Shown in pieces: positions 46,946 through 55,089 of a stretch of DNA of 64,000 bases. The position numbers and the translations under genes were made by a program. Source of the DNA: Pseudomonas sp. Q11 (lineage in GTDB: Bacteria > Pseudomonadota > Gammaproteobacteria > Pseudomonadales > Pseudomonadaceae); NCBI RefSeq assembly GCF_024494355.1, contig NZ_JAKNQY010000014.1, positions 62,001 through 126,000 on the forward strand. Direction: 5' to 3'. The stretch's first letter is position 1. Each line of letters starts with the position of its first letter. A model generated the notes under the pieces. The model had not been told where the DNA came from and did no database searches. It saw nothing but the letters and a program-made list of their open reading frames with translations.

Positions 46946-47749
46946 TCAGCTCCCGGCCAGCGCCAGGCGCTCACGGGTCGATGAGGTTTTCCCCACGGAT
47001 TCCGATTGCTCCAGTTGCATGCAGCGCTCCAGGAAGAGGTACATGTAGTCATAGCTCTTGCAGACGGCCTGTCGTAGCTCGATTTGCAGGGCCTTGCTCG
47101 GGTTCATGCCCGCCAGGGTGCAGATGATTTCCAGGGCTTCCCAAGGGTGGGCATCATCATACTGAGCGTGCATCTTCAGCCATTTCATGGCTCGCTTGCG
47201 GTCTTCCTCGGCAAAAGCCGCCGCATAGATGCCATTGGAACACACCAATGCCGACCACTCCCCGGTTGCCCCTTCGATGGCATAGTTGGTCGCGGCGATG
47301 GCCACGATCAGCGAGTCCGAAGAGCTCGTATGCCAGCACCAGTGGCTCAGGGCATGGAGTTCGGGCGGCACCCGTTGGGCTTGTAAATCTTCCAGAGTCA
47401 CGCCATGGGCGGCGCTCCAGTTGACCCAGTAGTCGGCATGGTTGAGTTCGACACGAATGTTGCGCATCAGCCAGCGGCGCGCCATGTCCTCGCCGGGGTG
47501 GCGGGCAAAGCGAGTCTTGGTGAGGTTCTGTGCCATGTACAAGGCGAACTGTTCAACGACCGGCCAACCACCAATAAGGTAGTGGCGCATGGTCTTGGCA
47601 CTGAGCTTGTTATCGCGCATGCGCTGATACAGCTCGTGTTCGACAACCCGGCGTTTGCTCTCGCTGCAATCGGTAATGAGCTGTTGTGCCCATTTCGGAT
47701 AGCTTGTGGCGTCCATGAGCGGGCCTGTTCGGTTGAATGTGTCGATCAC
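46946..47749 (-). CDS. undA: UndA, 1-undecene-forming non-heme iron oxidase
   Basis: Heme-oxygenase-like iron oxidase of 267 residues that cleaves medium-chain fatty acids (lauric acid) to terminal alkenes (1-undecene) with O2. Such genes are often labelled TenA-family regulator. Candidate iron ligands fall on the helices expected for UndA: E66, E101 and H104 in VELNHAD, E159 in NYAIEG, and H194, D198 and H201 in HAQYDDAH. From memory E101, H104, E159 and H194 carry the same numbers as in P. fluorescens UndA. The TenA thiaminase cysteine is absent (AIAATNYAIE). The GTG at 47749 has AAGGAG seven bases upstream; an internal ATG at 47716 lacks one. Confidence 0.88.
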   Translation of the reverse strand: MIDTFNRTGPLMDATSYPKWAQQLITDCSESKRRVVEHELYQRMRDNKLSAKTMRHYLIGGWPVVEQFALYMAQNLTKTRFARHPGEDMARRWLMRNIRVELNHADYWVNWSAAHGVTLEDLQAQRVPPELHALSHWCWHTSSSDSLIVAIAATNYAIEGATGEWSALVCSNGIYAAAFAEEDRKRAMKWLKMHAQYDDAHPWEALEIICTLAGMNPSKALQIELRQAVCKSYDYMYLFLERCMQLEQSESVGKTSSTRERLALAGS

Positions 47750-47794
47750 TGTCGGGCTCCTTTTGATTGTGATTTTTCCAGATCAACAAGAGAT

Positions 47795-50254
47795 TCAGCG
47801 GAACGTGCCGGGGGCCTTGAATAACAGCGGCTGGGGTCGGGCCGGCCTGCATTGCAACGTATCACAGGTAAACAATTGCGGGCGTTCGATCACATACCCT
47901 TGAGCGTAATCCACCCCGATCTCCAGCAGTGCCTGCTCGATCTGGGTAGTTTCAACAAACTCGGCAATGGTGCGCTTACCCATGACGTGGCCGATGTGAT
48001 TGATCACCTCGACCATTGCACGGTTAATCGGGTCGTCCAGCATATCCTTTACGAAACTCCCGTCGATCTTCAGGAAGTCTACAGGTAAATGTTTCAAGTA
48101 CGCGAATGAAGACATTCCGGCACAAAAGTCATCCAGCGAAAAATAACAACCCAAGCTCTTGAGTTCGTTGATAAAGCGGATGGCGCTGCCCAAATTCGAA
48201 ATAGCACTGGTCTCGGTTATTTCAAAACAAATCATTTCTGGTGGAATCGAGTAGGCCGCAAACTGTTTACGCAGGAAATCAAGGAATGCCTGATCTCCGA
48301 TAGTTGTGCCTGACAGATTAATCGCACACATGGCCATGGGTCCCTGTCGCGAATCGTTCAGGCACTGGCGGATGATCTTGAAGACGTTCTCCACCACCCA
48401 GCGATCCAGGGAAGTCATCAAACCATAACGTTCTGCCGCGGGAATGAAGCTGTCCGGCAGGATCATCCTTCCGGCTTCGTCATGCAGGCGCAGCAGGATC
48501 TCGATATGCCCGCCGCCATGGTCGCCCGGGCCCAGCGCGGCGATTTCCTGGGCATAGAGACAGAAGCGATTTTCCTCCAGGGCCATATGCAGGCGCTGGA
48601 CCCAAGCCATTTCACCGAAACGCAGGGACAGTTCAGAATCATCGGCGTGATAGACCTGGACGCGGTTGCGACCCTTTTCCTTGGCCATGTAACAGGCCAT
48701 ATCGGCGGCGCGAAGGGACGACTCCAGCGTCGTCGGGCTCTGGGCGATATGCACCAGGCCGATGCTCACGGTGGTCACGAACGGGCGACCCTTCCAGACA
48801 AAGTGCAGGTTCTGTACGGTCTGGCGCAGCCCTTCGGCGATCTTTTCCGCGGCGTCCGGGGAGCAGTTCTCCAGCAAGATACCGAACTCATCGCCCCCCA
48901 ACCGGGCCAGGGTGTCGTTTTCTCGCAACCCCGATTGCAGCAACGCGCAGATATGGCGCAACAACTCGTCACCCGCTGCATGGCCGCAGGTGTCGTTGAC
49001 CAGCTTGAACTGGTCCAGATCGAGGAACATCAACGCATGACGCCCGATCTGGCGCGTAAGATTATGCAAGGCTTGCTCAAGGCGATATTCAAATTCCCGG
49101 CGGTTGGCCAGGCCGGTCAGGGCATCATGGGTTGCCTGCCACGACAGGTTGGCGATGTATTGGCGCTCCTGGGTCATGTCATGCAACACCAGGACCGCTC
49201 CGCTGACCTTGCCGGCATGGCGGATCGGCGCGCCCACCAGGGTGACTGACACGGTGCTGCCATCCAGGCGCTGGATCAGCTTGGAATGCTCGCTGCCGCC
49301 ACCGAGCCGACCGCTGAGAATGTGTTCGATCAGGGTCAAGCCTTCACTCTGGGCGTTGTCATCGAGCAAATTGAACAGTGCGGCCAAGGGCAGACCCGTG
49401 GCGTGTTCAGCCTTCCAGTGAGTCATCGCTTCGGCAGCGGGATTCATGTAGGCGATAGCCCCTTCCACATCGGTGGTGATCACTCCGTCACCAATGGATT
49501 GCAATGTGATCTGCGCCCGCTCTTTTTCCAGTTGCAGGGCGTTGGCGAAAACCTGTCGCTGGGCCAACAGTTTATGAGTGCGCAACAGCGCCAGCACGAT
49601 CAACCCCAGGGCGGTGGCGAAGTTGGTCACCAGCAACAGGCGCAGGATGACGCGCGACCCCTCCCCCAGCGCATCGCTGAACGCCTTGGCCGCCGGGGTG
49701 ACAGAATCGTTGATGGCAAAGATTTTTGCTTTCCAGCCGCGGATATCGGCCTCCGAAACCTCACCCGCGGCGATGCGGCTGTGCATCTGGCGGGCGACAT
49801 TATCCAGTTCAATCAGGTATCCGTCGCCCACGGTCCAGAGATCGATAGCCTCTTCCAGATAACTGAAGTGCCGAAAATTCAGGTAGAGCCAGATCACACT
49901 GGACACGTCGTCCGGGTGGTTGCCGCCCTTGAGGATCCCCGTGCGTGCGGCTTCCAGATCCGGCGGCTGACGGTCCAGGGCCACCCGTAACTCATGCCCC
50001 CCTTCTGGTACGGCAATAGCGCGCTGGTATTTTTGAAAGATCGCTTCGTCGCGGCTGTCGGCATAAAGGTTGAGGTAGTAAATGGCGTCTTTCTGGCCCT
50101 TGGACCAGAGACTCTCTCCCGCCACATAGCCACGAACTGCGGACAACACGTAAAGACTGACGCCTCCCAACAGTGCCTGAAACAGGACGACGGCGATAAA
50201 AGGCCAGACGATGCCCAACAACCGGGGGGTTCCGAGAGTCCGCGCTTGAGTCAT
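47795..50254 (-). CDS. Membrane GGDEF-EAL protein with PAS domain
   Basis: Cyclic di-GMP enzyme of 819 residues. Two membrane helices (about 10-31 and 218-238) enclose a periplasmic sensor region. A PAS domain follows (TLQSIGDGVITTDVEGAIAY), then GGDEF (GGDEF at 453-457, with RxxD REND just before), then EAL. The EAL domain reads EILLRL where EAL is usual and DDFCAGMSSF where DDFG-G is usual. Residues such as CAINLSG, CFEITET and FLKIDGSFV are kept, so phosphodiesterase activity is likely but not certain. The ATG at 50254 has AAGGGA upstream. It lies 45 bp upstream of undA on the same strand and may be co-transcribed with it. Confidence 0.92.
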   Translation of the reverse strand: MTQARTLGTPRLLGIVWPFIAVVLFQALLGGVSLYVLSAVRGYVAGESLWSKGQKDAIYYLNLYADSRDEAIFQKYQRAIAVPEGGHELRVALDRQPPDLEAARTGILKGGNHPDDVSSVIWLYLNFRHFSYLEEAIDLWTVGDGYLIELDNVARQMHSRIAAGEVSEADIRGWKAKIFAINDSVTPAAKAFSDALGEGSRVILRLLLVTNFATALGLIVLALLRTHKLLAQRQVFANALQLEKERAQITLQSIGDGVITTDVEGAIAYMNPAAEAMTHWKAEHATGLPLAALFNLLDDNAQSEGLTLIEHILSGRLGGGSEHSKLIQRLDGSTVSVTLVGAPIRHAGKVSGAVLVLHDMTQERQYIANLSWQATHDALTGLANRREFEYRLEQALHNLTRQIGRHALMFLDLDQFKLVNDTCGHAAGDELLRHICALLQSGLRENDTLARLGGDEFGILLENCSPDAAEKIAEGLRQTVQNLHFVWKGRPFVTTVSIGLVHIAQSPTTLESSLRAADMACYMAKEKGRNRVQVYHADDSELSLRFGEMAWVQRLHMALEENRFCLYAQEIAALGPGDHGGGHIEILLRLHDEAGRMILPDSFIPAAERYGLMTSLDRWVVENVFKIIRQCLNDSRQGPMAMCAINLSGTTIGDQAFLDFLRKQFAAYSIPPEMICFEITETSAISNLGSAIRFINELKSLGCYFSLDDFCAGMSSFAYLKHLPVDFLKIDGSFVKDMLDDPINRAMVEVINHIGHVMGKRTIAEFVETTQIEQALLEIGVDYAQGYVIERPQLFTCDTLQCRPARPQPLLFKAPGTFR

Positions 50255-50506
50255 GAGATCCCTTGCATAGGCGTAGGCGATCAGCATTCAGACCGCTCAT
50301 TCCCGCAAGACTAGGAGGCGTAGCAGTTCCCCGCAAGAGGCCGAACACTATTTGCCCCCTGCCTCCCTGCGAATCCTGCGCGATTGTCCTGAAGGAGCTC
50401 GGTCATGAGCGCGGAGCCGATGCGTTGAACGTCATATGGGGACAGCGCCGTAAGCGTCCGGCAGCTGAAATGAACGCTTCAACCGAATCCGATTGACCCC
50501 AGGCGA

Positions 50507-52324
50507 TCAATGCTGCTGCAAATGCCCGTAAAGCTTGGCGTATAAACCGCCGTCAGCAATCAGTTGCTGATGGTCGCCATCCTCGGCGATTTGTCCGCCG
50601 TCGAACACCAGCACCCGGTCGGCCTGCTTCACAGCCGACAAGCGGTGCGCGATGATCAAGGTGGTACGGTTGCTCAAGAACCGCGCCAACGCCTGATGCA
50701 GGTTGTACTCGGTGGCGGCGTCCAGCGCGGACGTGGCCTCGTCGAGGATCACGATCTTGGGCTCGGCCAGCACCATTCGGGCAATTGCCAGACGCTGACG
50801 TTGCCCGCCGGACAGACGCACGCCGGAACGCCCGACGATGCTGTCCAGACCGTTGGGCAGGTTCAGGATCGTATGGTGCAGTTGCGCGATTTCCAGTGCC
50901 TGCCAACAGGCCTCGTCCGTGCGTTCACGGCCCATGGTCAGGTTGGCCCGAACCGTGTCGTTGAACAGCGCGGGATGCTGCAGGACCACGGCGACATTGT
51001 CGCGCACGGTTTCCAGGCCGATCTCTTGCTGAGTCGAACCGCCGAAACGGATGGTCCCGGCCAGCGGCGTGTACAGACCCAGCAGCAACTGCACCAAGGT
51101 ACTTTTGCCACCCCCGCTGGCACCGACAATCGCGACTTTTTCACCGGGGGCAATCGACAGGTTCATCTGGTTCAACACCAACTCGTCGCCGTAACCGAAA
51201 CTCAGCCCCTGAACTTCCATACCCAAGGTATCGCGCCCCTGGAACGGGTTAACACTGCCGGTGTATTGCGGTTCGTCGGCACGGGCCAGCAACTCATTGA
51301 TCCGCGACAACGCGCCACCTGCGGCATAAAAGGCGTACTGCAGATTGAGCAGTTGTTCCACCGGTCCGATCATGAACCACAGGTAGCTGAACACCGCCAG
51401 CATCTGGCCGATGGAGAGATCGGAAAACAACACAGTGAGCATCGCCGCGGCGCGAAAAATATCGATACCAAACTGAAACAGCAAACCGCTGGCACGGTTC
51501 GAGGCATCGGTTTTCCACTGTGAACTCACTGCGTAATCACGGACCTCCCTGGCGCGTGTTCCCAATCGACCAAGGAAAAAGCCCTGGCGGTTTCCGGCGC
51601 GCACCTCCTGGATGGCATCCAGGGTTTCGGTCAGGGCCTGGGTGAAGCGCGAGGTGCTGTCGTTCTCCAGCTTCTTGAGGTGCTTGACCCGTTTGCCCAA
51701 CTGCACCGTGGCGTAGATCACCAACGGGTTGAACAACAGGATCAGCAGCGCCAGTTGCCAGTGCATCCACATCAGAATGCCGGCAGTGCCCACCAGTGTC
51801 AGCATCGCCACCAGGAAACGACTGAGGGTTTCGCCGACGAATTTATCGAGGGTGTCCAGGTCGGTGACCAGGTGCGTGGTCACGGTACCGCTGCCCAGGC
51901 TTTCGTATTCGCCCAGGGAAATACGCTTGAGCCGTTCGATCAACCGGATGCGAATGCGATAGACGATGTCCTTGGCCAGCCTGGCGAACAATCGCGCCTG
52001 CAGCACGTTGAACAGCAGAGCGCCGCAGCGCAGGGCCAGGGTCACCACCAGCATCAGGCCGATATAGCCGGCCGCGCTTTGCCAACCGGTCGGCAATGCA
52101 TGGTTCATGACCTTCAATGCTGCGTCGCCCTGGCCCAGCAGCACTTCGTCCACCAAAAGCGGCAACAGCAGCGGGATCGGTACGCTGCACAGCGTCGCCA
52201 GCACGGCCACGCCGTTGGCGATCCACAGGGCTTTTTTGTGTTTAAGGGCCAGGCGGCGAATTTCTGCCCAGCTCAACCGGTCGACGCGCTGTGCAGTCGA
52301 AGCGTCATAGGCCCGCTCAGGCAC
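50507..52324 (-). CDS. ABC exporter, fused permease and ATPase
   Basis: Half-type ABC transporter of 605 residues. The N-terminal six-helix ABC transmembrane domain (about 30-320) is joined to a nucleotide-binding domain with Walker A GASGGGKST, Q-loop, signature LSGGQRQRLAIARM, Walker B KIVILDEATSALD, and switch histidine in IIAHRLS. It resembles lipid/drug exporters of the MsbA group; the substrate is unknown. The GTG at 52324 overlaps the stop of the DsbA-like gene by eight bases, which places it in an operon with that gene and trhO. Confidence 0.9.
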   Translation of the reverse strand: MPERAYDASTAQRVDRLSWAEIRRLALKHKKALWIANGVAVLATLCSVPIPLLLPLLVDEVLLGQGDAALKVMNHALPTGWQSAAGYIGLMLVVTLALRCGALLFNVLQARLFARLAKDIVYRIRIRLIERLKRISLGEYESLGSGTVTTHLVTDLDTLDKFVGETLSRFLVAMLTLVGTAGILMWMHWQLALLILLFNPLVIYATVQLGKRVKHLKKLENDSTSRFTQALTETLDAIQEVRAGNRQGFFLGRLGTRAREVRDYAVSSQWKTDASNRASGLLFQFGIDIFRAAAMLTVLFSDLSIGQMLAVFSYLWFMIGPVEQLLNLQYAFYAAGGALSRINELLARADEPQYTGSVNPFQGRDTLGMEVQGLSFGYGDELVLNQMNLSIAPGEKVAIVGASGGGKSTLVQLLLGLYTPLAGTIRFGGSTQQEIGLETVRDNVAVVLQHPALFNDTVRANLTMGRERTDEACWQALEIAQLHHTILNLPNGLDSIVGRSGVRLSGGQRQRLAIARMVLAEPKIVILDEATSALDAATEYNLHQALARFLSNRTTLIIAHRLSAVKQADRVLVFDGGQIAEDGDHQQLIADGGLYAKLYGHLQQH

Positions 52325-52952
52325 AGGCTGCGCGCTCCAGCCAGCGGCCCAGCAGTGGAGACAACTGGCTCAAGGGTTGGTAGCCGTTGGTGAGCAAGGC
52401 CAACTGACCGTCACGCTCGGCCAACAGCGTAGGGAAACCAGCGATGCCAAGGTCCTGCACCCAGGTGAAATCCGCGGCAGTGGCCGCATGTTGCTCGGCG
52501 CGGTCAAATGCCGCGGCGAACTCGATACGTGGCAGCCCGGCCTGTTCAGCCAGCTCCACCAGGACGCTGGCGTGGGTCACATCACGACCTTCGACATAAA
52601 ACGCCTGCTGGATCAGCTTCAACAGCTTCCAGGCCAACTCCGGCGCCAGGCCGCGGGCCGTCACCACCGCCCGGCAGGCAGGTTCGGTGTCATAGACAAA
52701 ACCGTCCGGCAACGCACCTTCAAGCTTGAACGTCTGGCCGGTGGCCTGGGTGACGGCCTGCCAATGTTCAAGGATGTAGCGTCGAGTGGTCGGCTCCAGG
52801 GCCGAACCGCTGCCGGTGCGCAAACCGCCCACCACCAGGTGCAGTTCTACCCCGGCGGCCTGCGCCTGCTCGACCAGTGCCTGGGCGACCGGCGCAAAAC
52901 CCCAGCACCAGGAACACATCGGGTCCATCACATAGAGCAAGCGTGGCGCCAT
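52317..52952 (-). CDS. DsbA family thioredoxin-fold protein (FrnE-like)
   Basis: Protein of 211 residues with a thioredoxin-like fold. The redox motif CSWC lies at residues 13-16 (YVMDPMCSWCWGF), and the cis-proline at GIAGFPTLLAE. There is no signal peptide, so it should act in the cytoplasm, unlike periplasmic DsbA. The helical insert typical of the FrnE/2-hydroxychromene isomerase group is present. It starts four bases after trhO ends and overlaps the ABC exporter gene. Confidence 0.88.
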   Translation of the reverse strand: MAPRLLYVMDPMCSWCWGFAPVAQALVEQAQAAGVELHLVVGGLRTGSGSALEPTTRRYILEHWQAVTQATGQTFKLEGALPDGFVYDTEPACRAVVTARGLAPELAWKLLKLIQQAFYVEGRDVTHASVLVELAEQAGLPRIEFAAAFDRAEQHAATAADFTWVQDLGIAGFPTLLAERDGQLALLTNGYQPLSQLSPLLGRWLERAACA

Positions 52953-52955
52953 GGT

Positions 52956-53897
52956 TCAAGCCTCGGAAGGTGATTGCTTATAGTTGTAGCCGATCGGATG
53001 CGGCATGTTGCGGGCCTTGGCCAGTTCGATCTGTTTTTGCCGGTCGATGGCACTACGACGGGTCTTCTCGCTCAGCTTATCCCAGCAATGCGGGCAACTG
53101 ATGCCTGGCACGTAGTGCTCCGAAGCGCGGTCTTCTACGCTCACCGGTGTACGACAGGCATGACATTGATCGTAGTCACCTTCGCTAAGGTCATGGCGGA
53201 CGGTCACGCGGTTATCGAACACGAAGCAGTCGCCGCGCCATTTGGTTTGCTCCTGAGGCACCTCTTCAAGGTATTTCAGGATACCGCCCTTGAGGTGATA
53301 GACCTCGTCGAAGCCCTGGCCGAGCATGTAGCTGGAGGCTTTCTCGCATCGAATGCCGCCGGTGCAGAACATCGCGACTTTCTTGTGCCTGGCCGGGTCG
53401 AAGTTGGCTTTGATGTACTCGGGGAACTCGCGAAAACTGGTGGTCTTGGGATCGACCGCGCCTTCGAAGGTGCCGATGGACACTTCGTAGTCGTTGCGAG
53501 TGTCGATCAGCAAGACCTCCGGGTCGCTGATCAGCGCGTTCCAGTCCTGCGGTTCGACATAAGTGCCAACCTGCTTGTTGGGGTCCACGCCGTCGACGCC
53601 GAGGGTGACGATTTCCTTCTTGAGCTTGACCTTGGTGCGGTAGAACGGCTGCTCATCGCAGTACGACTCCTTGTGGTCGATGTCGATCATGCGCGGGTCG
53701 TTCTTGAGCCAGGCCAGCAATCCGTCGACGCCTTCGCGGGTGCCGGAAACGGTGCCGTTGATGCCTTCTTCGGCGATCAGCAGCGTGCCTTTGATGCCGT
53801 TGTCGAGCATGGCCTTGAGCAATGGCTCACGCAGCTCGACGTAATCTTCCAGGGTGACGAACTTATACAGTGCCGCCACGACAATGGATGGTGTCAT
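52956..53897 (-). CDS. trhO: tRNA uridine(34) hydroxylase TrhO
   Basis: Rhodanese-fold enzyme (formerly UPF0176) that uses O2 to hydroxylate U34 of certain tRNAs, the first step to 5-(carboxy)methoxyuridine. The 313-residue protein has an N-terminal acylphosphatase-like region. A central rhodanese domain holds the catalytic Cys in VAMFCTGGIRCEKASSYM. A C-terminal Cys cluster follows (CHACRTPVS, GISCPHCWDKL) that may bind zinc. It is the first gene of the trhO-dsbA-like-ABC operon. Confidence 0.96.
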   Translation of the reverse strand: MTPSIVVAALYKFVTLEDYVELREPLLKAMLDNGIKGTLLIAEEGINGTVSGTREGVDGLLAWLKNDPRMIDIDHKESYCDEQPFYRTKVKLKKEIVTLGVDGVDPNKQVGTYVEPQDWNALISDPEVLLIDTRNDYEVSIGTFEGAVDPKTTSFREFPEYIKANFDPARHKKVAMFCTGGIRCEKASSYMLGQGFDEVYHLKGGILKYLEEVPQEQTKWRGDCFVFDNRVTVRHDLSEGDYDQCHACRTPVSVEDRASEHYVPGISCPHCWDKLSEKTRRSAIDRQKQIELAKARNMPHPIGYNYKQSPSEA

Positions 53898-53943
53898 GGG
53901 TATTTCTCCAGGTGGCTACCCTCGCAAAGGGTGAACCGGATGC

Positions 53944-53972
53944 GAAAAAAAACGCGCCCTGTGAGGCGCGTT
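53944..53972 (-). terminator. Terminator after the bolA-type gene
   Basis: Stem AACGCGCC / GGCGCGTT with a six-base loop, followed on the minus strand by TTTTTT. It lies about 100 bp past the bolA-type stop and just before trhO. Confidence 0.85.
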
Positions 53973-53982
53973 GCGGATTCTA

Positions 53983-54066
53983 GCAAAAAAGCAGCTTCAA
54001 GCTCCAAGCTTCGAGCTGCAAGCCACTGCGCTATAGCTTGTAGCTGATAGCTTGAAACTTGTAGCT
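53983..54066. repeat. AGCTT-rich palindromic repeat
   Basis: Many short overlapping copies of AAGCT(T/C) and AGCTTG in both orientations (for example AGCTTCAAGCTCCAAGCT then ATAGCTTGTAGCTGATAGCT). They form a dense palindromic block unlike the REP families in the rest of the window. Confidence 0.7.
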
Positions 54067-54068
54067 CT

Positions 54069-54368
54069 CTACCCCTTGCTACCACCGGCACAAGTCGGCG
54101 AAGCCGGGGCTGTATCGATCTGCGCCCATTCCTCGGGGGTGTAGGTGTGCAGCGCCAACGCATGGAACTCGCCCATCAGCTCGCCCAGCGTGCCGTAGAC
54201 CTTCTGATGACGCTTGACGCGATTGAGCCCCTCAAACTGGCGACTGACCACCACGGCCTTGAAATGGGTCTGTAGCCCACGACTGTGCATGTGGCTTTCG
54301 TCCAGCACTTGCAGGTGCTCGGGCTGTAACAGCCCGAGCGTTGATTCGATACGTTGTTGCATGCTCAT
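54069..54368 (-). CDS. BolA family protein
   Basis: Small protein of 99 residues with the BolA fold: MQQRIESTLGLLQPEHLQVL, then DESHMHSRGLQTHFKAVVVS and the RHQKVYGTLGELM helix, ending HALALHTYTPEEW. BolA proteins pair with monothiol glutaredoxins around a Fe-S cluster and can act in Fe-S trafficking or transcription. It lies downstream of the DUF2059 gene, 12 bp away, probably in one operon. Confidence 0.92.
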   Translation of the reverse strand: MSMQQRIESTLGLLQPEHLQVLDESHMHSRGLQTHFKAVVVSRQFEGLNRVKRHQKVYGTLGELMGEFHALALHTYTPEEWAQIDTAPASPTCAGGSKG

Positions 54369-54380
54369 ACCGGGCTCCGC

Positions 54381-54899
54381 TTACGGCTTTTTCTTGGCAG
54401 GGGCGGCTTTTGGCTCAAGTTCAGCAGTCATGTCCGCCAGCAGCTTGTTGACCACCGGCACCGCGCTTTCCAGCTTGGCCTGGGTCAACTGGGCCGATTG
54501 CTGGGTCAGCTGAGGCATTTTTTCCAGGACTTTCTTGCCCAGGGGCGAGCGGTAGAAGGACACCAGCTCCTTGAGTTCCGGCTCGCTGAAGTTGGAGGTA
54601 TAGAGCTTGACCATGTCCGGCTTGAGCTTCTTCCAGCCGATGGCCTGGTCCAGCGCGGCGTTGGCCTTGGCCTGGTAGGTTTCGAGGGTGGCTTTTTTCG
54701 ACTCGGGGGCCTTGGTCTGTTCAAAGCGCTGGGCGAACATCTGCTGCACTTGCATGTACACCGGGGTACCCAGTTTGTCAGCGTGCGCCAGGGTCAGGAA
54801 CTCTTCGGCACTGGCGTTGTGGCTGGCGGTATCGGCAAAAACAGGACCGCTGGCACACACCAGAGCAACTGCGGTACAGATGGCACGAAGACGGGTCAT
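54381..54899 (-). CDS. DUF2059 domain periplasmic protein
   Basis: Exported protein of 172 residues with a signal peptide (MTRLRAICTAVALVCASGPV, cleavage near FA-DT). A helical DUF2059 domain of unknown function follows (MVKLYTSNFSEPELKELVSF then YRSPLGKKVLEKMPQL). The C-terminus is Lys/Pro/Ala-rich. The ATG at 54899 has AGGAA upstream; the longer frame from 54935 has no supporting site. It is the first gene before the bolA-type gene. Confidence 0.9.
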   Translation of the reverse strand: MTRLRAICTAVALVCASGPVFADTASHNASAEEFLTLAHADKLGTPVYMQVQQMFAQRFEQTKAPESKKATLETYQAKANAALDQAIGWKKLKPDMVKLYTSNFSEPELKELVSFYRSPLGKKVLEKMPQLTQQSAQLTQAKLESAVPVVNKLLADMTAELEPKAAPAKKKP

Positions 54900-55089
54900 C
54901 GAGTTTCCTTTTCTACAGGCGAGGTAAAACCCCAAGGGCGATCATTCTGCGCCTAATAAACGCCGGGCCTCAACCCCATTGCTCTGCGCGTCCGATTGAC
55001 GGGCCGGACCGATAGAAAAACGATTGAGGGAACCCGTGCCGCCCTTCAGGGCCTAAACTGCGCATTCAGACCTACAGGAGTTTGACCCG

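Noticed and set aside
46946..47749. TenA transcriptional regulator or thiaminase label
   Set aside because: No DNA-binding domain, and the TenA catalytic cysteine position holds alanine, whereas the iron ligands of UndA are present.
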